NCBI GenBank assembly: GCA_036734385.1
Contig: DAIMYQ010000045.1
Span: 1-9,103, forward strand
Length of the DNA: 9,103 bases
Direction: 5' to 3'
Source: JAAYPI01 sp036734385
GTDB lineage: Bacteria; Bacteroidota; Bacteroidia; Bacteroidales; Paludibacteraceae
Under the pieces are notes generated by a model. It had not been told where the DNA came from. It did no database searches and saw nothing but the letters and a program-made list of their open reading frames with translations. Both the position numbers and the translations under genes were made by a program. Numbering within the stretch: position 1 is the stretch's first letter; every line of letters starts with the position of its first letter. Shown in pieces: positions 1 through 6,338 of this stretch.

Positions 1-107
1 AGAAGTTTTTTGTAATATTTTGATAGGAAACAGAATTGTTTTTTAATATCAGGTTTTGTTCAATATTGTTACGGTAAATGTTTGCTCAGAATAGCCGTGG
101 AGCAAAA

Positions 108-145
108 ATACGGTTATCCGCTATATATCAGGCAGACAACCGTAT
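108..145 (-). terminator. Intrinsic terminator after trxB
   Basis: Read on the minus strand this is a 14-bp stem with a 10-base loop (ctgatatata), followed directly by a short U-run (uuuu, then gcu). The arms are 108-121 and 132-145. Two of the pairs are G-U wobbles on the minus strand and become A-C mismatches on the plus strand, so the hairpin is built for leftward transcription. It lies about 24 bases past the trxB stop and is the only strong terminator seen after the five-gene pyrB-trxB run, so it probably ends that operon. Confidence 0.85.
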
Positions 146-168
146 GTTATTTTTAGTTTTTAGAGCTA

Positions 169-1119
169 TTATAAACCTTTTTCCAGCAAAAATCGTTCTG
201 CTTCCATGGCTGCCTTACAACCACTTCCGGCAGAAGTGATGGCTTGTCGGTAAATAGGGTCGGCAACATCGCCTGCGGCATATACTCCCTCGATGGCTGT
301 TTTGGGTGTGCCGCCAATGGTTTTGATATAACCCACTTCATCTAACTCCAACGAGTCCTTAAAAACACGGGAGTTGGGGGTGTGCCCGATAGCCAAAAAG
401 AATCCGTCAATTTTAATGGAAACTTCCGTTTCTTCGGGCGTGCCTTTCTTTTTTGTCAAAATAGCACCTTCTACCACTTTTTCTCCAAATAACGATTTGG
501 TTTCGTGTTCAAACAAAACCTGAATATTAGGAGTTTCGGCTATTCTTTTTTGCATTATTTGAGATGCTCGCAATACGTTTCGGCGAACAATAAGGTACAC
601 ATTGTTGCAAATGGCAGATAAATACAGTGCATCCTCGCAAGCGGTGTCTCCACCACCGACTACTGCTACATCTTTTTTGCGGTAAAAAAATCCGTCGCAA
701 GTAGCACAAGCCGAAACGCCCGAACCCGCATACTTATGTTCGTCGGGCAAACCCAAATATTTGGCTGCAGCTCCTGTTGCAATAATAAGCGTATCTGCTT
801 CTACTATTTTTTCTTGGTCAATGGTTATCTTAAAAGGAAAAGAAGATAAGTCGGCTTCTGTTGCAATACCCCAACGTACATCTGCTCCAAATCGGATGGC
901 TTGTTTTTTAATGTCTTCCATCATATCAAAACCGCTAATTCCATCGGGATAACCCGGAAAGTTTTCAACATCGGTAGTCATAGTTAATTGTCCGCCGGGT
1001 TGAATTCCTTCCAGCACAATAGGAGCCAGTCCTGCTCTTGAGGCATAAATGGCTGCTGTCAATCCTGCCGGTCCGGAGCCCAGAATAAGACAACGCGTTT
1101 TTTCGTTCGTATTTTCCAT
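169..1119 (-). CDS. trxB: Thioredoxin reductase (NADPH)
   Basis: Cytoplasmic flavoenzyme that passes electrons from NADPH through FAD and a redox-active disulfide to thioredoxin. The 316-residue length is normal for the low-molecular-weight bacterial type. Visible in order: the FAD-binding Rossmann motif GSGPAGLTAAIYASRAG (14-30), the PGGQL segment (41-45), the redox motif CATCDG with Cys138 and Cys141, the NADPH-binding GGGDTA (155-160), a following VRR (178-180) that fits NADPH preference, and the C-terminal FAD motif GVYAAGDVAD (278-287). No catalytic residue is missing. It starts 6 bases after the lolA stop and is the last gene of the pyrB-to-trxB run, with a strong terminator behind it. 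No thioredoxin gene is visible in the window. Confidence 0.97.
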   Translation of the reverse strand: MENTNEKTRCLILGSGPAGLTAAIYASRAGLAPIVLEGIQPGGQLTMTTDVENFPGYPDGISGFDMMEDIKKQAIRFGADVRWGIATEADLSSFPFKITIDQEKIVEADTLIIATGAAAKYLGLPDEHKYAGSGVSACATCDGFFYRKKDVAVVGGGDTACEDALYLSAICNNVYLIVRRNVLRASQIMQKRIAETPNIQVLFEHETKSLFGEKVVEGAILTKKKGTPEETEVSIKIDGFFLAIGHTPNSRVFKDSLELDEVGYIKTIGGTPKTAIEGVYAAGDVADPIYRQAITSAGSGCKAAMEAERFLLEKGL

Positions 1120-1125
1120 AAATAG

Positions 1126-1791
1126 TTATCGTAAGTCAATAATTTCAGCTTTGGGATATTTTTTTGCATCAAACTGAAAATCAGCAGCACTTACGGTTGC
1201 ATTTTTTTCAATCTTCAGTATTTTTATTGTATGGATACTTCCGTCTTTAGAGTAGGTTACAATAGATGTCGGTTCGTAGGTAACCCCATTAATATTGATA
1301 TTTATTTTAAAGTAATTTTCTTTCAAACTTTCAGGAAATAGATCGATAGAATATGCTTTAACCCCGTTTTTTGTTTTTACTACCGGTGCATTTATTTTGT
1401 AATTTTTCTTGTAGCTGTTTAAAATATAGGTTGGATTTAACTTTGCCAAATCTTCTTTAGTCGGATTACTGATATTTATTTCGTTGGTTTGAGGCATATA
1501 AACATATTGAGAAACGCCGTCAAAAATAATGGTAGCGTAGGAAGTTACGATGTTTATTTTGTTCTGTTTGGTTTTAATTTTTCCAACTACGGTATTTTCT
1601 GTTTTCTTTTGTACATCTTTAATTGTAATCTGAAAATTAACAATATTGCTTGTCGATTTTTGGTATTCGGCAGATACTTTGTTTAGTATTTCAAGGGATT
1701 TTGCATTAACCTGTGCCGATATGGATAAAGATGAGATGGTTAAGAAAGAAACGATAAAAAATATTTTTTTCATGCTGCTTTTGTTTTTCAT
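1126..1791 (-). CDS. lolA: LolA-like outer-membrane lipoprotein carrier
   Basis: Probable periplasmic chaperone that ferries lipoproteins from the inner to the outer membrane. The ATG at 1791 is chosen because it overlaps the stop of the upstream flavin reductase gene as ATGA, a usual sign of translational coupling. This gives 221 residues; starts at 1818 (9 residues longer) and 1773 (15 shorter) are possible. The N-terminus is a clear Sec signal peptide: Lys-rich head, hydrophobic core (about 10-25), and likely cleavage after Ala26 in SISA|QV, leaving an N-terminal Gln as is common in this phylum. The mature part is rich in beta strands and ends in FQFDAKKYPKAEIIDLR, typical of the Bacteroidetes LolA-like family. 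There is no lipobox Cys. The family call rests on overall pattern because LolA proteins diverge strongly. Confidence 0.82.
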   Translation of the reverse strand: MKNKSSMKKIFFIVSFLTISSLSISAQVNAKSLEILNKVSAEYQKSTSNIVNFQITIKDVQKKTENTVVGKIKTKQNKINIVTSYATIIFDGVSQYVYMPQTNEINISNPTKEDLAKLNPTYILNSYKKNYKINAPVVKTKNGVKAYSIDLFPESLKENYFKINININGVTYEPTSIVTYSKDGSIHTIKILKIEKNATVSAADFQFDAKKYPKAEIIDLR

Positions 1792-2360
1792 TTGTTTTTT
1801 TTCTTTTGAATACTCCATCCAAATTTTCCTATTTTTTCTCCCAACTTGAAATAGTTTCCATGAGAGTACGCAATTAGTTTGGCATCGTTTAATTTGAATT
1901 CTCCGGTTTCTTTGTCGATGTATTTTTCATCTGCTTGTACATTTACTACCTCAGCAATGAACATGTCGTGAGAACCTAATTCTTTTATTTCTACTACTTT
2001 ACATTCTATATTCAGGGGAGATTCTTTTACTATGGGAGCATTCACTACTTGTGCTTTTTCGGCAGTAAGGTTCATTTCCTTAAATTTGTTGTGCTTGGCT
2101 CCCGAATTTACGCCACACCAATCTGTGGCAAACGCCATATCTTCTGTTGTCAAGTTAATAACAAAAGCCTTTGTGCGGGTCAATATAGCATGAGAATGAC
2201 GCTCTTTTCTAACAGAAATATAGCACATGGGAGGATTAGTGCAAATGGTACCTGTCCAACTCACCGTTAAGAGGTTGTATTCGGTTTCATCTTCACCGCA
2301 ACTTACCAAAATGGCTGGTAATGGATAAATCAAAGTGCCCGGTTTCCAGTTTTGTTTCAT
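1788..2360 (-). CDS. Flavin reductase family protein (FMN-binding split barrel)
   Basis: A 190-residue protein of the flavin-reductase-like FMN-binding family, nearest in pattern to flavoredoxin-type members. Visible: PLPAILVSCG near the start (13-22), the FMN-site strand NLLTVSWTGTICTNPPMCYI (29-48) followed by SVRKERHS, FVINL (66-70), the LGSHDMFIAEV strand (128-138), and the C-terminal AYSHGNYFKLGEKIGKFG (164-181). Such proteins bind FMN and either reduce free flavin or carry electrons; the physiological partner cannot be read from the sequence. It starts 7 bases after pyrI and its TGA overlaps the lolA start. The final QKKKNK tail is basic and low in complexity. The shared operon with trxB is suggestive of redox work, but that is inference. 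Confidence 0.88.
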   Translation of the reverse strand: MKQNWKPGTLIYPLPAILVSCGEDETEYNLLTVSWTGTICTNPPMCYISVRKERHSHAILTRTKAFVINLTTEDMAFATDWCGVNSGAKHNKFKEMNLTAEKAQVVNAPIVKESPLNIECKVVEIKELGSHDMFIAEVVNVQADEKYIDKETGEFKLNDAKLIAYSHGNYFKLGEKIGKFGWSIQKKKNK

Positions 2361-2367
2361 TCTTTTA

Positions 2368-2835
2368 TTATTTCAACGTTAAATCTTCTTCTTTAATGAT
2401 TCTCTCGCAATAGTGGCATTGTGCGAGTCTTTTTTTCTTATCAATAAAATAAAAGTGGGTAGGGACATTTTCTTTGTTTGTGATGCACATTGGGTTGATG
2501 CATTGCATAATGTCTATTATTTCATCCGGAATAGTCAACTCCACTTTTTCGACAACTTCGTAATTTTTTATGATGTTAATTTTTGCATTGGGAGCAATTA
2601 GTGCAATTTTATTGACTTCTTGTTGTTCGAAAAATTTGTCGGATATTTTGATGATTCCTTTTTTACCCAGTTTATGACTGTCTAAATTATTTCCAATCGT
2701 AATTTGATTGGGCAATGCATCAAGCTGTAGAATGGCAAAAACTTTAAATAATTTGTCGGCAGGAATATGATCTATAACTGTCCCATTTTTAAGGGCTTGA
2801 ACGACTAATTCATTGTTATCTGTTTTCATTTTCAT
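2368..2835 (-). CDS. pyrI: Aspartate carbamoyltransferase regulatory chain
   Basis: Regulatory subunit that assembles with PyrB into allosteric aspartate transcarbamoylase and binds the nucleotide effectors (CTP, UTP, ATP in E. coli). The ATG at 2835 is chosen because it shares one base with the pyrB stop (TAATG), giving 155 residues against 153 in E. coli; an open frame extends to 2859 inside pyrB but adds an unlikely N-terminus, and 2829 is another possible ATG. The N-terminal effector-binding domain shows VQALKNGTVIDHIPADK (12-28). The C-terminal zinc domain has all four Cys ligands, Cys112-X4-Cys117 and Cys140-X2-Cys143, which form the contact with the catalytic chain. Translation is probably coupled to pyrB to balance the subunits. 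Confidence 0.95.
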   Translation of the reverse strand: MKMKTDNNELVVQALKNGTVIDHIPADKLFKVFAILQLDALPNQITIGNNLDSHKLGKKGIIKISDKFFEQQEVNKIALIAPNAKINIIKNYEVVEKVELTIPDEIIDIMQCINPMCITNKENVPTHFYFIDKKKRLAQCHYCERIIKEEDLTLK

Positions 2836-3743
2836 TAGATTAAACCTAAAATTGAACATATAATTGCCTGACGGACAAAAACTCCGTTGCGTGCTTGTTG
2901 AAAATAATATGCTTTTGGATTATCGTCCACATCTTCGTCAATTTCCGTAATTCGAGGTAGTGGATGCAATATCCTGAGATTTTCTTTCGTATTTTCCAGT
3001 AAACAGTTTTTTAGTGTGTATGCATTTCTTACTTTTTCGTATTCTACGGGGTCAGTAAAGCGTTCTCGTTGTACCCTGGTCATATACAAAATGTCCGTAT
3101 CGTCAATAACTTGCGATAAATCGTTACATTCTGTATAGTTGATATGATGTTCTTTGCAAAATAGCTTGTATTGTTCGGGTAGTTGTAATTCTAAGGGTGA
3201 AACAAAGCGAAAAGTAGGGTTGAAGTACCTCATTGCCATAAGCAACGAATGTACCGTTCTTCCATATTTCAAATCGCCTACCATACTGATTTTCAGATTG
3301 TGGAGCGTTTTTTGCGTTTTTTTGATGGAATATAAATCAAGCATTGTTTGTGTCGGATGTTGGTTGGCTCCATCTCCGGCATTGATGACCGGAACAGATG
3401 CTATTTCGGAAGCGTATCTGGCAGCACCTTCTACAGGATGTCTCATTACAATTAGGTCTACATAATTACTCACCATTTTTATGGTGTCTTTCAGCGTTTC
3501 TCCTTTTGACGAACTGGATGTCGCAGCATCTGAAAACCCGATGACTCTTCCGCCTAATCGATTTACAGCTGTTTCGAAACTTAACCGTGTACGGGTAGAT
3601 GGTTCAAAAAAGAGTGTCGCTACTACTTTGCCATCCAGAATTTTGGTGTTGGGATTTTCTTCAAATTTCTCCGCGTAGGACAAAATCCGTAAGATATCTT
3701 CTTCCGAATAGTCGGTAATTGAAACTAATCCATTGTTTTTCAT
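2835..3743 (-). CDS. pyrB: Aspartate carbamoyltransferase catalytic chain
   Basis: Catalyses the committed step of pyrimidine synthesis: carbamoyl phosphate plus L-aspartate gives N-carbamoyl-L-aspartate and phosphate. At 302 residues it is close to the E. coli chain (about 310). Family landmarks are intact: the carbamoyl-phosphate loop FFEPSTRTRLSFE (45-57, with STRTR at 49-53), the mobile SSSSKGETLKDT loop (76-87) whose Lys80 matches the active-site lysine contributed by the neighbouring subunit, HPTQTMLDLYS (129-139), GDLKYGRTVHSL (146-157), RVQRERF (213-219) and HPLPR (260-264). First gene of the pyrB-pyrI-flavin reductase-lolA-trxB run. Its 169-base upstream gap holds a candidate promoter, a terminator-like hairpin and a possible alternative fold, consistent with regulation by attenuation. 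Confidence 0.97.
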   Translation of the reverse strand: MKNNGLVSITDYSEEDILRILSYAEKFEENPNTKILDGKVVATLFFEPSTRTRLSFETAVNRLGGRVIGFSDAATSSSSKGETLKDTIKMVSNYVDLIVMRHPVEGAARYASEIASVPVINAGDGANQHPTQTMLDLYSIKKTQKTLHNLKISMVGDLKYGRTVHSLLMAMRYFNPTFRFVSPLELQLPEQYKLFCKEHHINYTECNDLSQVIDDTDILYMTRVQRERFTDPVEYEKVRNAYTLKNCLLENTKENLRILHPLPRITEIDEDVDDNPKAYYFQQARNGVFVRQAIICSILGLI

Positions 3744-3801
3744 CCGAAAATAAGTTTAGGTTGAATGAGATAAATCTTGATGTAAAAGTAACCGTCCAAA
3801 A

Positions 3802-3837
3802 AAAAGCCAACATAAGGCACGGCTTATACTGGCTTTT
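3802..3837 (-). terminator. Hairpin with U-run: DUF1015 terminator and possible pyrB attenuator
   Basis: On the minus strand this is a 15-bp stem (arms 3823-3837 and 3802-3816) with a 6-base loop (ccgtgc); its last four U plus four more (3798-3801) make a run of eight. Two adjacent pairs are G-U and U-G on the minus strand and would be mismatches on the plus strand, so it is oriented for leftward transcription. It lies 75 bases past the DUF1015 stop and 58 bases before the pyrB ATG. It works by position as a terminator for DUF1015, but it is also downstream of a candidate promoter for pyrB. Confidence 0.85.
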
Positions 3838-3855
3838 AATAGATTCTATGTTAAC
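3806..3855 (-). promoter_or_regulatory. Possible antiterminator pairing in the pyrB leader
   Basis: In the minus-strand RNA, guuaacauag (plus coordinates 3846-3855) can pair with uuaugguuggc-type sequence of the terminator's 3' arm; the exact arm is uuauguuggc (3806-3815). This gives 10 consecutive pairs, three of them G-U. It excludes the terminator stem, as in attenuators. A five-codon frame (MKADC, 3851-3868) ends inside the upstream arm, and a weak 5-bp hairpin (3841-3860) also covers it. The terminator stem looks more stable, and the alternative could be chance. Confidence 0.35.
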
Positions 3856-3876
3856 AATCTGCTTTCATATCAAACG

Positions 3877-3884
3877 CAAATGTA
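3877..3884 (-). promoter_or_regulatory. Candidate -7 box for pyrB
   Basis: Minus-strand reading TACATTTG matches the Bacteroidetes TAnnTTTG -7 consensus. A TTG that could serve as part of a -33 element lies at 3908-3910, 23 bases upstream, slightly farther than usual. Transcription would begin near 3870, inside the gap after DUF1015 and upstream of the 3802-3837 hairpin, giving a leader of about 125 bases. Confidence 0.4.
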
Positions 3885-3912
3885 AGAAATAAAATTTACA
3901 GACAGAACAATT

Positions 3913-5157
3913 TTAGATTAATTTATGAATAACTAATCCGGAACGTAATTTAGGTTCAAACCAAGTGGTTTTTGGTGGCATAATATTGCCTGTATCGGCA
4001 ATGTCAATGAGCTGTTTCATAGAAACGGGGTAGAGGGCTAAAGCAACTTTCATTTCGCCATTGTCAACGCGTTTTTTCAACTCGCCTAAACCTCTAATTC
4101 CCCCGACAAAGTCAATTCGTTTATCGCTACGAAGGTCTTTAATACCTAAAATTTCGTCTAAAATAAGGTTTGAGGAAATGGTTACGTCAAGTACGCCAAT
4201 CGGATCACTGTCATTAAAGGTACCTTTCTTGGCAGTAAGTGAATACCATTTGCCTGACAGATACAAAGAAAAATTGTGTAATTTTTCGGGCTTGTATATT
4301 TCAGTTCCTTTATCTTCTATGTCGAAATTTTTTTCCAAAGCTTTCAAAAAGTCCTGATTGCTCAGTCCGTTCAAATCTTTTACTACACGGTTGTAATCCA
4401 TTATATTCAGTTGATTATCAGGAAAACATACCGCTAAAAAATAGTTGTATTCTTCGTCGCCCTTGTGAGCCGGATTTTGTAATTTTTTTTCGTTTCCAAC
4501 CAAAGCTGCTGCTGCACTACGGTGGTGCCCATCGGCAATGTACAAAGAAGGAATGTTGGCAAATATCGACGTAATACGATTAATGGTATTTTTATCTGAA
4601 ATTAGCCAAAAATGATGACCAAAACCATCCGGTGCTACAAAATCATATTCAGGCTTGTGTTTGATGGTTTCGCCAACAATAGCATCTATTTCGTCGTTGT
4701 GTGGGTAAGCCAAAAAGACAGGTTCGATATTCGCGTTGTTTACTCTAACATGCTTCATTCTGTCTTCTTCTTTGTCCCGACGTGTAAGTTCGTGCTTTTT
4801 GATGTTGTTATTCATGTAATCAGCTACAGATGCACCAACAACCAAACCATATTGTTTTTTACCGTTCATGGTTTGAGCGTACACGTAATATTTTTCCTCT
4901 TTGTCTTGTACAAGCCAACCTTTATCCTGAAATAATTGGAAGTTTTCAGCCGCTTTTTCATACACGTCAGCATCGTGTTCGTCTTTGCCTTCGGGAAAAT
5001 CAATTTCCGGTTTAATGATATGATAAAGCGATTTTTCGTTGCCTTTTGCTTCTTTACGGGCTTCTTCCGAATTAAGCACGTCATAAGGACGAGAAGCTAT
5101 TTGTTCTACTAAATTTTGAGGAGGACGTATCCCTTTGAAAGGTTTGATTATAGCCAT
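3913..5157 (-). CDS. DUF1015 family protein of the serine gene cluster
   Basis: A 414-residue, apparently full-length member of the DUF1015 family, whose biochemical role is not settled as far as I know. Predicted cytoplasmic: no signal peptide or membrane segment. Visible landmarks are AIIKPFKGIRP at the N-terminus, RPYDVLN (23-29), the charged KHELTRRDKEEDRMKH (111-126), the hallmark SLYIADGHHRSAAAA (184-198), FVGGIRGLGELKKRVD (350-365) and a conserved-looking C-terminus MPPKTTWFEPKLRSGLVIH (393-411). The DGHHR core recalls the ParB/sulfiredoxin superfamily, which includes the archaeal free serine kinase SerK; that resemblance is from memory and only a motif. The gene follows serA by 152 bases, with a terminator and a -7 box between, so it can be transcribed on its own. 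A role around serine or phosphoserine is inferred from the neighbours. Confidence 0.9.
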   Translation of the reverse strand: MAIIKPFKGIRPPQNLVEQIASRPYDVLNSEEARKEAKGNEKSLYHIIKPEIDFPEGKDEHDADVYEKAAENFQLFQDKGWLVQDKEEKYYVYAQTMNGKKQYGLVVGASVADYMNNNIKKHELTRRDKEEDRMKHVRVNNANIEPVFLAYPHNDEIDAIVGETIKHKPEYDFVAPDGFGHHFWLISDKNTINRITSIFANIPSLYIADGHHRSAAAALVGNEKKLQNPAHKGDEEYNYFLAVCFPDNQLNIMDYNRVVKDLNGLSNQDFLKALEKNFDIEDKGTEIYKPEKLHNFSLYLSGKWYSLTAKKGTFNDSDPIGVLDVTISSNLILDEILGIKDLRSDKRIDFVGGIRGLGELKKRVDNGEMKVALALYPVSMKQLIDIADTGNIMPPKTTWFEPKLRSGLVIHKLI

Positions 5158-5179
5158 ATTTTTATGATTTAAAGTGATG

Positions 5180-5187
5180 CAAAGTTA
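5180..5187 (-). promoter_or_regulatory. Candidate -7 box for the DUF1015 gene
   Basis: Minus-strand TAACTTTG fits TAnnTTTG exactly. It lies 22 bases before the ATG and downstream of the serA terminator, so it would give a very short leader starting near 5173. No good TTTG-type -33 element is seen at the usual distance. Confidence 0.4.
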
Positions 5188-5250
5188 AAAATAAATCAAA
5201 TTCATCTAAATCTTTGCAGGTTCTTTTTTTAATAATTTACAAGTAATAAA

Positions 5251-5284
5251 TAAGGCACCTAAAGAATTGTTTTTAGATGCCTTA
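5251..5284 (-). terminator. Intrinsic terminator after serA
   Basis: Minus-strand 13-bp stem (arms 5272-5284 and 5251-5263) with an 8-base loop, followed by uuuauuacuu. One pair is U-G on the minus strand and a mismatch on the plus strand, again pointing to leftward use. It begins 25 bases past the serA stop. The U-run is interrupted by A, so read-through into the DUF1015 gene is likely. Confidence 0.75.
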
Positions 5285-5309
5285 CCTCATTCAATTTTAA
5301 CCTAATCTA

Positions 5310-6230
5310 TTATTTATTAACGCGGAATTTTTGGTTACCGTTTTTGATAAAATCAACAATCTGTTTTGCAGCAGCAATACCTGCATTGATGTTTGCTTCA
5401 GCTGTTTGAGCTCCCATCTTTTTAGGAGTAGAAAAATATCTTCCCGCAAACTTTTCTGATAATTCAGCAGCATTTGAAGGCATAATGTCCGTTACATATT
5501 TAAAGTCGGGGCGGTCTGTCATCAGTTGTACCAATTCCGCTTCGTTGATAACTTCTTTGCGAGCAGTATTGACTAATAATCCACCTTTTGGCATTTTGTT
5601 CAACAATGCATAGTTAATGGAATTTTTCGTTTCAGCTGTTGCCGGAATGTGAAGAGAAACAACATCACAAGTAGCATATAATTCTGCCTCAGAACTCAAT
5701 GCTGTAACATTGTCTTTTTCAATCACTTCTTTAGGGCAAAAAGCATCGTAAGCAAAAATTTCCATACCAAAACCTTTTGCAACGCGAGCTACATTTCGTC
5801 CAACATTTCCGTAGGCGTGAATTCCCAATTTTTTACCCATTAATTCAGTTCCTGATGTTCCGTTGTAAAAGTTACGAACAGCATATACCATCATTCCGAA
5901 TGCCAATTCGGCGACCGCATTGGAGTTTTGTCCCGGAGTATTCATTACACAAACGCCGTGTTTTGTCGCTGATTCAAGGTCTACATTGTCGTAACCGGCA
6001 CCTGCACGGACAACAATTTTTAGTTGTTTTGCTGCATCAAGTACTTCATTATCGATAATATCACTACGAATGATAATTGCGTTTGCATCGGCTACCGCAT
6101 CGAGTAATTGTTTCTTTTCGGTGTATTTTTCCAACAAAGCCAATTCAAAACCGGCAGCTTCTATTTCTTTACGAATACCATCTACTGCAATTTTTGCAAA
6201 TGGTTTGTCTGTTGCTATTAATACTTTCAT
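5310..6230 (-). CDS. serA: D-3-phosphoglycerate dehydrogenase, short type with Lys for His
   Basis: Oxidises 3-phosphoglycerate to 3-phosphohydroxypyruvate with NAD+, the first step of serine synthesis. At 306 residues it is the short form: substrate and NAD domains only, with no C-terminal ACT domain, so serine feedback of the E. coli kind is not expected. Visible: RAGAGYDNVD (75-84), NSNAVAELA (102-110), the nucleotide-binding loop, which reads AYGNVG (139-144) with Ala where GxGxxG normally starts, SLHIPATAETKN (192-203), and NTARKEVINEAEL (221-233) with catalytic Arg224. Where the family has TPH-x-GA, this protein has TPKKMGAQT, putting Lys270 at the catalytic His position. The DxxPxE Glu is also displaced (DIMPSNAAE, 248-256). 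A Lys-type enzyme is known from Entamoeba and Bacteroides relatives. It lies 108 bases after serC. Confidence 0.93.
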   Translation of the reverse strand: MKVLIATDKPFAKIAVDGIRKEIEAAGFELALLEKYTEKKQLLDAVADANAIIIRSDIIDNEVLDAAKQLKIVVRAGAGYDNVDLESATKHGVCVMNTPGQNSNAVAELAFGMMVYAVRNFYNGTSGTELMGKKLGIHAYGNVGRNVARVAKGFGMEIFAYDAFCPKEVIEKDNVTALSSEAELYATCDVVSLHIPATAETKNSINYALLNKMPKGGLLVNTARKEVINEAELVQLMTDRPDFKYVTDIMPSNAAELSEKFAGRYFSTPKKMGAQTAEANINAGIAAAKQIVDFIKNGNQKFRVNK

Positions 6231-6268
6231 TTCAATTGTTTTATATAAGTTTGATTTAATCTAAAAAG

Positions 6269-6322
6269 AGAATACGTTTCTCGGGAAAAGCTGCTTGAGC
6301 CTGCCTCAGAGAAACGTATTCC
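6269..6322 (-). terminator. Long hairpin between serC and serA
   Basis: A perfect 13-bp inverted repeat (gaatacgtttctc at 6270-6282, its complement at 6309-6321) encloses a 26-base loop; a further G-U pair (6322 with 6269) forms only on the minus strand. Directly after it the minus strand reads cuuuuuag. The loop can fold again: tgag-gcagg-ctca and aag-cag-ctt. It sits 17 bases after the serC stop and 39 bases before serA. It may be a partial terminator lowering serA expression, or an RNA processing or stability element. No -7 box was found between it and serA. Confidence 0.6.
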
Positions 6323-6338
6323 ATTTGAATGTTATGTT

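Noticed and set aside
1..100. Start of a further minus-strand gene at the left edge
   Set aside because: There is no ATG on the minus strand in this stretch and no coding pattern; it appears to be intergenic.
103..110. CAAAAATA, a TAnnTTTG-like promoter box on the minus strand
   Set aside because: It coincides with the U-run and stem end of the trxB terminator, which explains the bases, and no start codon follows on the minus strand before the left edge.
78..240. Plus-strand open frame starting at the ATG at 78 and running into the 3' end of trxB
   Set aside because: It lies over the terminator and antisense to trxB, has no recognisable protein pattern, and is best explained as a shadow frame.
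2835..2859. Upstream extension of pyrI (start at 2859)
   Set aside because: It would overlap pyrB by 25 bases and add a stretch absent from the family; the TAATG start at 2835 gives the usual length.
4061..4935. Plus-strand open frames of about 100 codons over the DUF1015 gene
   Set aside because: They overlap a clear minus-strand family member, show no domain pattern and are antisense shadows.
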